From: Burkholderia cepacia
GTDB lineage: Bacteria; Pseudomonadota; Gammaproteobacteria; Burkholderiales; Burkholderiaceae
Direction of reading: 5' to 3'
DNA length: 64,000 bases
NCBI RefSeq assembly: GCF_029962485.1
Contig: NZ_CP073637.1
Span: forward strand, 2,294,001-2,358,000
In this document: in pieces, positions 25,839 to 33,364 of the stretch
Layout of the letters: each line of letters starts with the position of its first letter
How positions within the stretch are numbered: position 1 is the first letter of the stretch
The notes under the pieces: model-generated
Told to the model about the DNA's origin: nothing
The model's database searches: none
Seen by the model: only the letters and a program-made list of their open reading frames with translations
Program-made: the position numbers and the translations under genes

Positions 25839-26771
25839 ATGCCGCAACTGAATGCGCTTCACGAAATTTTCGACAACAGTACGCGCGCCCTTGGCTATGC
25901 CGACGTTGGCGCGGCCGACACCCCGCACCGCATCGCCGTGCCTGCCGTCGCGTCTGGCGGCATCGACCTGACCCGAGCGTTTGCGATGCGCGAGGGCTTC
26001 GAAAGCTACTACCGCCTGAACCTGGTGGAAGCCGGCAAGACGAACGAGCTGGACCCGTCCGCGCTCATGCGTGACAACAGCCGCGTGGTTTCCGCTGGCG
26101 CGCGGCTGATCGTTGCGCCGGAAAAGCCCGCGCCGCAGTTCGGCCCGCAGTCTGGCGCGAACCATCCGGGCTTCTACACCAACCCGTCGAAGGTCCGCCA
26201 CGTCGAGCCGGCGGCGTTCGCCAGTGTGACCGATGGCCAGGAAGCCGCGCTGTCCGCTATCCCATTCGAGGATGCTGACTTCAGCTGGGGCGACGCGCCG
26301 AACTTCGCGTTCCGCAGCAAGATCACGCGCGCCCAGCGTCGCGACGTTGCCGGCGATCAACTCAGCGACGATTTCATGATCGCGATTGCGCTGGGCCTGG
26401 GCGAGCTGATGGACCGCCTGTTCCTTGCCGCCGTCCTGGCGGCGACGCCTGCCGCGTTCACCATCGGCGCACTGGCGGCGCGTCACGCGAAGCTGGACGA
26501 AGCCCGCGCCCTGGTGGGCACCGCAGGCGCTGGCGCATCGTTCCGTGGTGACGGCGTGTTCGTCGCGGCTGGCGGCATTCCGGCCGAACTGACCGCCGCT
26601 ACCGACAAGACCGTGGTGGGCCTGTTCAATCGCGCCGCTGTCGCCGTGCGTCCCGAACTGAGCGTTCACGTGAAGCGCCTCAATGTGAGCGGCGACCAGG
26701 AACTGATCGTGTTCGGCAACCTGCAACCGGTTATCCCGAATCCGTCCACCGACTTCTGGACGGCCGCGTAA
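25839..26771 (+). CDS. putative major capsid-like structural protein
   Basis: The product is 310 aa from the ATG at 25839, preceded by GAAAGGA. I do not recognise the family with certainty. A long helix (about residues 170-205, DDFMIAIALGLGELMDRLFLAAVLA), followed by a mixed alpha/beta region and a strand-rich end (AVAVRPELSVHVKRLNVSGDQELIVFGNLQPVI), fits the spine-helix and C-terminal layout of HK97-fold capsid proteins. It is not P2 gpN and not a Sid-like helical scaffold. It is the first gene of the coupled operon, and its stop overlaps the next start (TAATG). Alternatives are another virion protein or an unrelated protein. Confidence 0.5.
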   Translation: MPQLNALHEIFDNSTRALGYADVGAADTPHRIAVPAVASGGIDLTRAFAMREGFESYYRLNLVEAGKTNELDPSALMRDNSRVVSAGARLIVAPEKPAPQFGPQSGANHPGFYTNPSKVRHVEPAAFASVTDGQEAALSAIPFEDADFSWGDAPNFAFRSKITRAQRRDVAGDQLSDDFMIAIALGLGELMDRLFLAAVLAATPAAFTIGALAARHAKLDEARALVGTAGAGASFRGDGVFVAAGGIPAELTAATDKTVVGLFNRAAVAVRPELSVHVKRLNVSGDQELIVFGNLQPVIPNPSTDFWTAA

Positions 26772-27133
26772 TGCTTGCCCGCCTTCGCGCCCTGGTGGGC
26801 GGGCGCAAGCCCACCGCAGCGCCTGCAGTCATCGCCACCGACGCACTGCCGCCCGAAGTGCAAGTAGCCCTTGCTGGCGCAACGATCGCCGACCGTGGCG
26901 AGGACGATGAGGGAAACCGGCACATCCTTGTCATCCTCGCTGGCGGCGGCGCCTTCCGATACTCGCGTGAGAGCGCCAGCGCCTGGCTGCGCAGCCAGTA
27001 CAGCCTGAACGACGCGCAGGTGTCACGTGCGCTGAAGATGCTGCACGCGCTTGTGATTGAAGCGCAGCGAGGTGTCAGAGCTGCACCAGCGCAGCGCAGT
27101 GACTGGGCCAGCTGGAAGCCACTGGAGCTTTGA
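26771..27133 (+). CDS. unknown protein (120 aa)
   Basis: It is coupled to the capsid-like gene by a 1-base overlap. The N-terminus MLARLRALVGGRKPTAAPA is basic. The centre, ending RHILVILAGGGAFRYSRESASAWLRSQYS, then NDAQVSRALKMLHALV, may fold as a small alpha/beta plus winged-helix-like unit. No family is recognised. Position suggests a virion or head-completion role, which is inference only. Confidence 0.55.
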   Translation: MLARLRALVGGRKPTAAPAVIATDALPPEVQVALAGATIADRGEDDEGNRHILVILAGGGAFRYSRESASAWLRSQYSLNDAQVSRALKMLHALVIEAQRGVRAAPAQRSDWASWKPLEL

Positions 27134-27135
27134 AT

Positions 27136-27303
27136 ATGGAACAGCAAAAAGTCTCATTGACTCTCCCGCGTGACGTGCGCGAACGCATCGATGCCGAGCG
27201 ACGCACCATGTCGCAACGCGTCGGCGCAGAACTGAGCTTCAACCAGGCCGCAACGGCTCTGCTGCGGCGCGCGCTGGACAGTCAGTCAGCACCGGCAAAC
27301 TGA
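27136..27303 (+). CDS. small ribbon-helix-helix-like protein (55 aa)
   Basis: The ATG at 27136 lies 2 bases after the previous stop. The product starts MEQQKVSLTLPRDVRERIDA and continues with helices ending ALLRRALDSQ. A single beta strand followed by two helices is the CopG/Arc-type ribbon-helix-helix layout, so DNA binding as a dimer is likely. It may regulate the element. The gene is short but has good coding character and spacing. Confidence 0.6.
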   Translation: MEQQKVSLTLPRDVRERIDAERRTMSQRVGAELSFNQAATALLRRALDSQSAPAN

Positions 27304-27373
27304 TTTTCACCCCGTGCCCGCCGGGAATTAACGCGGGATGCTGTAGCTCACGACGCGGCATCATGGAAAGAAC

Positions 27374-27505
27374 GTGGGCGCACTGACCAGGCGTGCGGTT
27401 GATGATCTGGCTCGTGGTATGGGCACCGCCGACAATCTCAAAAGGGCCCGTTTCTTCGCCAGCCTGGGGCCGGAAATTCCAGGCACAACACACACGACAC
27501 TATGA
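27374..27505 (+). CDS. possible 43-aa protein with GTG start
   Basis: This open frame starts at GTG 27374, three bases after GGAAAG, and its TGA overlaps the next ATG (ATGA at 27502). The product reads VGALTRRAVDDLARGMGTAD and continues NLKRARFFASLGPEIPG. The coupling matches its neighbours, but the gap before it (27304-27373) and the unusual start leave doubt. Function unknown. Confidence 0.35.
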   Translation: MGALTRRAVDDLARGMGTADNLKRARFFASLGPEIPGTTHTTL

Positions 27506-27714
27506 GCACTCCTCAATTTGTAATTCAATCTGCGTCGAGCGCATGCGCGACGATTGCCCGCGCGCTGCTGGCGCATGGCGAAATGCTCGCCTGCGCACGA
27601 CCCGACAGCGCGATTGTCCAGCAAGCGCAGGTAAGCCTGCGACGCCTGGCGGTCGAAATCGACAACGCTGCAATCGGTCTGCAGCAGGCGCGACTGACCG
27701 GGGGCGACGAATGA
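27502..27714 (+). CDS. small helical protein (70 aa)
   Basis: The product begins MSTPQFVIQSASSACATIAR and is almost entirely helical with alanine-rich amphipathic segments. It overlaps the next gene start (ATGA at 27711). No family recognised. Confidence 0.5.
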   Translation: MSTPQFVIQSASSACATIARALLAHGEMLACARPDSAIVQQAQVSLRRLAVEIDNAAIGLQQARLTGGDE

Positions 27715-27926
27715 AAGCGCTACTCGCCCGCATCTTCGGACACCGTGCCGAACCGTCGCCCATTCAGGCGGCCACACCCGAGCCGCAACCCGCACCTGCA
27801 GCGCCGCGCAAGTCTGGTGGCAAGCGCCAGTACGGCAAAGGCCCCGCCAAGCGCAAGCATCCCGCGCCGCATGGCGCCTATAAGGCGGACTGGAACGAGC
27901 CGATTTTGCGGGGTGACCGCCGATGA
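27711..27926 (+). CDS. small basic Pro/Lys-rich protein (71 aa)
   Basis: The product begins MKALLARIFGHRAEPSPI, then a proline/alanine linker, then a strongly basic tail (KSGGKRQYGKGPAKRKHPAPH) suited to nucleic-acid binding. The ATG overlaps the previous stop and its stop overlaps the next start. Function unknown. Confidence 0.5.
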   Translation: MKALLARIFGHRAEPSPIQAATPEPQPAPAAPRKSGGKRQYGKGPAKRKHPAPHGAYKADWNEPILRGDRR

Positions 27927-28144
27927 ACGCTATCGACCAGAGCAACCTGTTCGCGATGCTCGCAGGCACCATCGCAACGGCCGACGCAATCAGCCAGGAC
28001 ACGCGACAAACGCTCGATAGTCGCGCCGCCGCCGGCCGGCTGCGTGATGCGCTGCGTTCCTGGCGGCCGCTGGCCTGGAACTATCGCGACTGGACGCCCG
28101 CAGCGTCGAGCGCACCCACAACGACCGGAGCAAACGCAGCATGA
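27923..28144 (+). CDS. unknown small protein (73 aa)
   Basis: The product begins MNAIDQSNLFAMLAGTIATA and has a central helix with ALRSWRPLAWNYRDW. It is coupled on both sides by ATGA overlaps. No family recognised; the coupling supports it as a real gene. Confidence 0.5.
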   Translation: MNAIDQSNLFAMLAGTIATADAISQDTRQTLDSRAAAGRLRDALRSWRPLAWNYRDWTPAASSAPTTTGANAA

Positions 28145-28485
28145 ATACCCACCTGATGACCGCACCCGAGCTGGCAGCACTCTTCGAAATCACCCCGCGC
28201 CGCGTCGGCCAGTATCGCGACGACCGGCTGCTGCCGGCTATCGAGCGGGGCAAGTTTGACGTTTCGTTTTTCCTGTGGCTCCGCAAAGGGGAAGAACGCG
28301 CCGAAGGACTGCGCAACCGCCCGAGCCGCGACACGCTGGTGGCGCTGGGCTGGCTGAGTGGCAGCAATGACAAGCCGTCCGACGACGACGTGGCCGCGTT
28401 CGGCAATCTGTTCGAACGCAACGGCCTGGCGCGCGACGCCGCCCTGGTGGCAATCGGCCGCGCCCAGCAGCTGGTGGCGCGATGA
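28141..28485 (+). CDS. Nu1/TerS-like winged-helix DNA-binding protein
   Basis: The product is 114 aa. Its first 55 residues (LMTAPELAALFEITPRRVGQ, then YRDDRLLPAIERGKFD) follow the pattern of the lambda Nu1 small-terminase DNA-binding domain: LA-x2-F-x3-R-x-(I/V)-x2-(W/Y)-x5-P-x4-GK. The C-terminal half is short and helical, so it is smaller than most TerS proteins. PICI satellites use their own TerS to redirect a helper terminase. A generic HTH regulator is the alternative. Confidence 0.5.
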   Translation: MNTHLMTAPELAALFEITPRRVGQYRDDRLLPAIERGKFDVSFFLWLRKGEERAEGLRNRPSRDTLVALGWLSGSNDKPSDDDVAAFGNLFERNGLARDAALVAIGRAQQLVAR

Positions 28486-28667
28486 AAATCAGCGAGCCGC
28501 GTGGGCGCGCCGTATGGGAGCGCGATGACACCGACCCGTGGGACCGGGCTGTCGAATTGCTGCTGGGGCCTGCCGTCACCGAATCGGACCGCGCGCGACG
28601 ACGCGCTGATGCACTGGCGTTGTCGGCAGCCGCCATGAAAGCTGCCGAAAAACTCAACCACCCGTAA
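28482..28667 (+). CDS. unknown small protein (61 aa)
   Basis: The product begins MKISEPRGRAVWERDDTDPW and is acidic then helical (ARRRADALALSAAAMKAAEKL). Its ATG overlaps the previous stop. No family recognised. Confidence 0.5.
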   Translation: MKISEPRGRAVWERDDTDPWDRAVELLLGPAVTESDRARRRADALALSAAAMKAAEKLNHP

Positions 28668-28673
28668 ATCACA

Positions 28674-28859
28674 ATGAGCAACCACATCGAAACACTCACA
28701 CTCAACCTCGCGCGCGCACTTGCGCACGACGCAGCCGACGCGCTCGAACCGTTTGCCGCCATGCCGATTGACGACGCAGCGCGCGAACGCCTGGCGGTGG
28801 CGCTGCGGGCCGCCATGATGGCGAACATTCCGCCGCTGCCGAACCTGGTGCAAGCATGA
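28674..28859 (+). CDS. unknown small helical protein (61 aa)
   Basis: The product begins MSNHIETLTLNLARALAHDA. It is alanine-rich and helical with a short proline-containing end. It starts 6 bases after the previous stop and is coupled to the next gene by ATGA. Confidence 0.5.
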   Translation: MSNHIETLTLNLARALAHDAADALEPFAAMPIDDAARERLAVALRAAMMANIPPLPNLVQA

Positions 28860-29050
28860 GCAAACCGACGAAGCGCGCCAAGCGCGCAATGAAGCGAGCC
28901 GCCAAGCTGCAGCAGCACGTCGCCGGAATCATCGATTTGCTGCAGCAAGAGGCCGAAGATGAAGTTGCGGCAGCCGAACAGATGATGGCCGCCCTGGAAG
29001 CCGAAGTGGCGATGTTCGAAATGCAGCACACTGACAGGGTGATTCACTGA
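28856..29050 (+). CDS. small basic coiled-coil protein upstream of tape measure (64 aa)
   Basis: The N-terminus is very basic (MSKPTKRAKRAMKRAAKLQQ) and the rest is an acidic coiled-coil-like helix (DLLQQEAEDEVAAAEQMMAA). The stop overlaps the tape measure start by one base (TGATG). In ordinary P2-like phages the gene before the tape measure encodes the tail assembly chaperone E/E+E'. This one shows no clear similarity, so any chaperone role is speculative. Confidence 0.5.
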   Translation: MSKPTKRAKRAMKRAAKLQQHVAGIIDLLQQEAEDEVAAAEQMMAALEAEVAMFEMQHTDRVIH

Positions 29051-31020
29051 TGGCAAAGAACCAGCGTTTAAACGCAACCATCCAGATCGGCGGGGCCGTC
29101 GCGCCCACGCTGAAAAACGCATTCGGCACCGTCAACAAAAGCATTTCCGGCGTCGGCAAATCGGTGCAGGACATGGAGCGCCGCCAGAAGCTTTTGGGCC
29201 GCACAATTCGTGAATTCGGGCGTGCCGGCCGCGATGTGGACGGCCTGCGCAATTCGTATGCGAAGCTGACCGCCGAACTGGATCGCACGCGCCGCGCCCA
29301 GGATCGCCTGGCAGCAGCACGCAAGCGCGCCGAAACCATCGTCGGTGTCGGCGGGACTGCCCTACGCGCAGTCGGCGCAGGGGTCGCCGCATCCGGTCTG
29401 GTCGCGCGCCCGATGCTTCACGCCGCCATCGAGCGCGAAAACGCCGTCACCATCATCCGAAATTCCGGCGTATCCAAAGCGGACGGCGATGCGATGGTGA
29501 AGGCCGCCCAGGACTCGAAGCAGTTTGGTGTGTCCGTCACGCGCGCAACCGAGACCGTCAGTGAACTGCGCACGGCACTGGGCGACGCGCATCACGCAAT
29601 TGAGGCGCTGCCATTCACATTGAAGGCGCTTTCCGGACTGCAGCTCTACAACCGTGGGCACAAAGCGCAAATCAGCGAAGATGCAGCCTACAGCCTGGCG
29701 AAGATCGCCGAAGAACGCGGCGGCGCGCAGTCTCCCGAAGCGCTGCGCGAAAAGCAAAACTGGGCGTTCAAGGCGCTGACGGGTTCGAACGGTGTTGTTT
29801 CTGCGGACGACCAGCTGACCGCGATCCGGCGTGGCAAGAGCGCCGTTGCGGCGATGGATGACCGCGCGTTTTTCGGCGACACGTTCCTGATGCAGGCGAT
29901 GAGCGCGAACGGATACGGCACGGCATCCAGCACGCTGATGAACGCCTGGATTGGCGGCCATCAGACGCACGGCGCGTTCGATGAAATGATGAAGCTTGGG
30001 CTGCTGAATCGCGGCCAGGTTCAGTTCGACAAGACGGGCAAGGTGAAAAAGGTTTCGTCTAGCGCCCTGGTCGGAAACGAATTGTTCCTGCGCGACCCGC
30101 AGAAGTGGACCGACACGTACCTGGCGCCGATCCTGAAAAAGCGCGGCATCGACCCGACCGACCTGGATAATGTCGCGGCGGTGGCGAAGTTCGCGAACAG
30201 CATCGCGTCGAACCCGAACGCTGCCAACATCATCACGCAGCGCCTGCGATTCTCCAAGAGCATCTGGAAGGACCGGCACAACGTCGATATCGGCAACGGG
30301 ATTGACGAGTCCGACGCAGCGAATCGTGCATCCACGCAGGGCAAGATGGACAACGCCCGCGCTCGCCTGAATGACGCTGAAGCGCGCATGGGGAATGTCT
30401 TGCTTCCGGTGTTCGCCAGCGCAATGGAGAAAGCTGCCAGCGCCCTGGAAGCGCTGAACAAGTTCGCCGACGAGTCGCCCCGCGCGTTCAAAGCGGTGAC
30501 GTTTGGCCTGGTGGGATTGACCGGCGCTGTCGGCGGCCTGGCGGCTGCAGGGCTGGCGAAAACGGCCGTCACTGGTCTGGTCGGAGCGCTTGGCAGCGGG
30601 GCTGGTGGCCTTGGTTCGGCCGTCGCTGCACTCGCCAATCCGATTGGCATCGCCGTTTTGGCGCTCGGTACGCTGGCTGCTGCGGCGTATGCGTTCCGGC
30701 CGATCAGCCAAAAGGAAGTCGATGAGGTCAAGGACCAGGGCGGCGCAAAGCTGACGGCATCCGCGAAGGCGCGTGTGGATGCAGGCGAGCTGGACAGGCC
30801 CGATGCGTCACCGTCCGCGCCGCGCCCCACCCTGTCGTCCATGCCCAGCATGCGAGGGACGACACAGAACATCATGAACGATTCGCGGCAGTACACCGTG
30901 AACGTGACGGCGGCGCCTGGGATGGATCACCGCCAGGTCGCGGACGAAGTGGTGCGGAAACTGGATCAGCGGGACGGCGTGCGGCGGCGAAGCTCAATGT
31001 TCGACGGATCGACCCAGTAG
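29050..31020 (+). CDS. P2 gpT-like phage tail tape measure protein
   Basis: The product is 656 aa. The N-terminal 115 residues are coiled-coil and start LNATIQIGGAVAPTLKNAF in the style of P2-type tape measures. Next is the AVGAGVAASGLVARPMLHAAIERENAVTIIRNSGVSK region, then the MTMNK/tape-measure core, and at residues about 480-550 a hydrophobic glycine/alanine-rich helix block. The C-terminus ends RRRSSMFDGS, close to the SMMHDG tail I recall in P2 gpT. P2 gpT is about 815 aa, so this one is shorter. Tape measures set tail length. No other tail gene is present. Confidence 0.8.
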   Translation: MAKNQRLNATIQIGGAVAPTLKNAFGTVNKSISGVGKSVQDMERRQKLLGRTIREFGRAGRDVDGLRNSYAKLTAELDRTRRAQDRLAAARKRAETIVGVGGTALRAVGAGVAASGLVARPMLHAAIERENAVTIIRNSGVSKADGDAMVKAAQDSKQFGVSVTRATETVSELRTALGDAHHAIEALPFTLKALSGLQLYNRGHKAQISEDAAYSLAKIAEERGGAQSPEALREKQNWAFKALTGSNGVVSADDQLTAIRRGKSAVAAMDDRAFFGDTFLMQAMSANGYGTASSTLMNAWIGGHQTHGAFDEMMKLGLLNRGQVQFDKTGKVKKVSSSALVGNELFLRDPQKWTDTYLAPILKKRGIDPTDLDNVAAVAKFANSIASNPNAANIITQRLRFSKSIWKDRHNVDIGNGIDESDAANRASTQGKMDNARARLNDAEARMGNVLLPVFASAMEKAASALEALNKFADESPRAFKAVTFGLVGLTGAVGGLAAAGLAKTAVTGLVGALGSGAGGLGSAVAALANPIGIAVLALGTLAAAAYAFRPISQKEVDEVKDQGGAKLTASAKARVDAGELDRPDASPSAPRPTLSSMPSMRGTTQNIMNDSRQYTVNVTAAPGMDHRQVADEVVRKLDQRDGVRRRSSMFDGSTQ

Positions 31021-31024
31021 ACGA

Positions 31025-31055
31025 AGGGCTGCCAGATGGCGGCCCTTTTTGCTTT
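31025..31055 (+). terminator. rho-independent terminator after tape measure gene
   Basis: AGGGCTGCC / GGCGGCCCT (one G-U pair) with a 4-base loop is followed by TTTTGCTTTT. It starts 5 bases past the stop and ends the structural operon. Confidence 0.85.
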
Positions 31056-31114
31056 TCGGTGGCATCATCAACAATGCGCGATATACGTGCGGGGCAACGA
31101 CCAATGGAGGCAGG

Positions 31115-31411
31115 ATGGCGAAACGGAAAGGCAGCGCCGACAGCATCGGCGCATGGATTTCGGACGTGAATGACATTGCGTCCAGGCTGGATCGACTGCA
31201 GTCGGAAGTTGCCGCATACGCCGATCTGGCGGCAATGGACGCGCGGTCTACGCGCCAAGAGTTAGGCGATATCGCGAATGCCGTGGGCAAGTTCCAGTCG
31301 AGATTCGAGGCACTGAAGCGCGAGGCGAATGGCGCGCCAAGAAAAAAGTGGCGCCCCAGTCAAAAAGCCGCCAGCGAGGAAGAGGCTCAGCAATTCTCTG
31401 GCCGGCTCTGA
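31115..31411 (+). CDS. small coiled-coil protein at the right end of the element (98 aa)
   Basis: An ATG at 31115 follows GGAGGCAGG, a strong ribosome site. The product begins MAKRKGSADSIGAWISDVND and forms one long helix (RLDRLQSEVAAYADLAAMDA...) with a basic tail. It has its own transcription unit between two terminators. Function unknown. The upstream in-frame start at 31049 overlaps the terminator and is unlikely. Confidence 0.65.
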   Translation: MAKRKGSADSIGAWISDVNDIASRLDRLQSEVAAYADLAAMDARSTRQELGDIANAVGKFQSRFEALKREANGAPRKKWRPSQKAASEEEAQQFSGRL

Positions 31412-31430
31412 AGGCCACGCCAGAAAGGCA

Positions 31431-31466
31431 AAACCCCCGGTGCACCGCAATGCGCCGGGGGTTTTT
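31431..31466. terminator. bidirectional terminator at the element's right end
   Basis: AAACCCCCGG / CCGGGGGTTT with a 14-base loop has T-tracts on both strands. It ends the 98-aa gene. Read from the other side, it now follows tRNA-Ser at a distance of about 100 bases and may replace the terminator that the insertion moved away. Confidence 0.75.
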
Positions 31467-31489
31467 GCTTTACTACACCGTACTTCGTC

Positions 31490-31510
31490 ACGTATGTAGC
31501 GACGTATGTA
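31490..31510. repeat. candidate integrase arm-type sites, right
   Basis: ACGTATGTA at 31490-31498 and 31502-31510, in the same orientation and with the same 12-base step as at 21722-21742. Confidence 0.65.
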
Positions 31511-31563
31511 CAGCCTGTTCCGCCTTCGAAAACGCTTATAAATCAAACGCTTACGATACAATC

Positions 31564-31657
31564 TGGCGGAGACGGAGGGATTCGAACCCTCGATCCAGGT
31601 TTTGGCCCAGATGCTCCCTTAGCAGGGGAGTGCCTTCGACCTCTCGGCCACGTCTCC
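31564..31657 (-). tRNA. tRNA-Ser (GCT), host of the integrated element
   Basis: The gene is 94 nt including CCA. Acceptor GGAGACG pairs with CGTCTCC, and a long variable arm marks a class II serine tRNA. The anticodon stem CTCCC/GGGAG encloses CTGCTAA, giving GCT. Its last 14 bases are duplicated at 21589, so the 3' end was supplied by the element on integration and the gene remains intact. Confidence 0.96.
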
Positions 31658-31767
31658 CAAACCTTCGCTCGCACCAGGGAGTCAGTGCGACGAGAACAAG
31701 ATCATATAGGGTTTGGAGCCGTTGGTCAATTTCCTTGATGCATTTTCTTCAATGCATCACGAAAAAT

Positions 31768-33021
31768 TCACGATGCCTGATCGAGTTCGAATGCCTTGTG
31801 CAACGCGCGGACAGCCAGCTCCATGTATTTCTCGTCGATCAGCACCGAAATCTTGATTTCGGACGTCGAGATCATCTGGATGTTGATGCCCTCTTCCGAC
31901 AGCGTGCGGAACATCTTGCTCGCGACGCCCACGTGCGAACGCATGCCGACGCCGACGACCGACACCTTCGACACCTTCGGGTCGCCCTGCACGCGCTCGG
32001 CGCTGACATGGCCCTTCACCTGGTTGGTGAGAATGTCCATCGCCTTCTGGTAATCGCCGCGACCGACCGTGAACGTGAAGTCGGTTTTGCCTTCGACGCT
32101 CTGGTTCTGGATGATCATGTCGACGTCGACGTTCGCGTCAGCGACCGGGCCGAGGATCTGATATGCGATGCCCGGCTTGTCGGGCACGCCCATCACAGCA
32201 ATGCGTGCTTCGTCGCGCTGGAACGCGATGCCGGAAATGACTGCCTTTTCCATGGTCTCGTCTTCTTCAAAAGTAATCAGGGTGCCAGAGCGCATTTCTT
32301 CGTCGAGCGCAATCAGCGGATCGGTCAGGCTCGACAGCACACGCGTCTTCACCTGGTATTTGCCGGCGAATTCGACCGAGCGGATCTGCAGGACCTTCGA
32401 GCCGAGGCTGGCCATTTCCAGCATCTCTTCGAACGTCACGCGTTCGAGGCGGCGCGCCTCTTCGACGACACGCGGGTCGGTCGTGTAGACGCCGTCGACG
32501 TCCGTGTAGATCAGGCACTCTGCCGCATCGAGCGCAGCCGCGACCGCCACCGCCGACGTATCGGAGCCGCCACGGCCCAGCGTCGTGATGTGACCGTCGG
32601 GATCGACGCCCTGGAAGCCCGTGATGATCACGACCTTGCCTGCGTTCAGATCGGCCTTCACGCGCTCGTCGTCGATCGAGTGGATGCGCGCTTTCGTGAA
32701 CGCGCTGTCGGTCTTGATCGGCACTTGCCAGCCGGCGTAGCTCACGGCCTCGACGCCGATTTCCTGGAGCGCGATCGACAGCAGGCCGACGCTGACCTGC
32801 TCGCCGGTCGACGCGATCATGTCGAGCTCACGCGGGCTCGGCTGGCTCGAAATCTCTTTCGCAAGACCGAGCAGACGGTTGGTTTCGCCGGACATCGCCG
32901 AAGGCACGACCACCATCTGGTGCCCGGCCTGATGCCATTTTGCGACGCGTTTCGCGACGTTCTTGATGCGCTCGACCGAGCCCATCGAGGTGCCGCCGTA
33001 TTTGTGTACGATGAGTGCCAT
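31768..33021 (-). CDS. lysC: aspartate kinase
   Basis: The product is 417 aa from the ATG at 33021 ([20 protein letters not shown]). The KYGGTS motif and the following kinase domain are classic for aspartokinase. The C-terminal 150 residues hold two ACT domains for feedback control by lysine/threonine. It makes aspartyl-phosphate, the first step to Lys, Met, Thr and diaminopimelate. dapA of the same pathway is at 58911. The extension to 33183 is non-conserved. Confidence 0.96.
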   Translation of the reverse strand: MALIVHKYGGTSMGSVERIKNVAKRVAKWHQAGHQMVVVPSAMSGETNRLLGLAKEISSQPSPRELDMIASTGEQVSVGLLSIALQEIGVEAVSYAGWQVPIKTDSAFTKARIHSIDDERVKADLNAGKVVIITGFQGVDPDGHITTLGRGGSDTSAVAVAAALDAAECLIYTDVDGVYTTDPRVVEEARRLERVTFEEMLEMASLGSKVLQIRSVEFAGKYQVKTRVLSSLTDPLIALDEEMRSGTLITFEEDETMEKAVISGIAFQRDEARIAVMGVPDKPGIAYQILGPVADANVDVDMIIQNQSVEGKTDFTFTVGRGDYQKAMDILTNQVKGHVSAERVQGDPKVSKVSVVGVGMRSHVGVASKMFRTLSEEGINIQMISTSEIKISVLIDEKYMELAVRALHKAFELDQAS

Positions 33022-33364
33022 TGTCGTTCTGAACTGGAGGAGAAACCGCACGGGCGCGCTGGGCAGGCCGCGTAGCCGTTCGGTCACGCGGCTTGTGGCT
33101 GTGGACGGACGACGAGAGGGACGGCTGGGACGCAACACGCAAGCGTGACGGATTTTGCCCGGAAGGCCGATCAGGCCGCGCAAACCGGGTACGTCACGCG
33201 GAAAACCTGCACAAAACGCTCAAAAATCGAGCCGAGCAAACGACCGAGCGTACCCGATAGAAGCCCGCTTGACAAGCCGCCCGCCGTGTTGGCGGCCGTT
33301 CCGGCGCTGTTTACCAAATGGTGAAAATGGGCGCGCCATCGCGACGCCGGAAGCCTGCCCACCG
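33022..33364. other. gap between lysC and tilS
   Basis: No gene is supported. It should hold the lysC promoter and leader. A GC-rich dyad lies near 33280-33300 (CCGCCCGCCGTGTTGGCGGCCG) without a T-tract. No riboswitch form is recognised. Confidence 0.4.

Larger units (their letters stand above)
21589..31577. mobile_element. integrated phage-satellite-like element in tRNA-Ser(GCT)
   Basis: The element is bounded by a 14-bp direct repeat TGGCGGAGACGGAG at 21589-21602 and 31564-31577, the latter being the 3' end of intact tRNA-Ser. From core to core it is 9,975 bp. Cargo in order: integrase, AlpA-like regulator, two small genes, VapE-type ATPase, iteron region, capsid-like protein, a run of small coupled genes, P2 gpT-like tape measure, one last small gene. 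No large terminase, portal, protease, sheath/tube, baseplate or lysis gene is recognisable. Size and content resemble P4-like or PICI satellites rather than a complete prophage. Confidence 0.8.

Noticed and set aside
21589..31577. Complete P2-like prophage
   Set aside because: Too small, and portal, terminase, baseplate, sheath, tube and lysis genes are missing.
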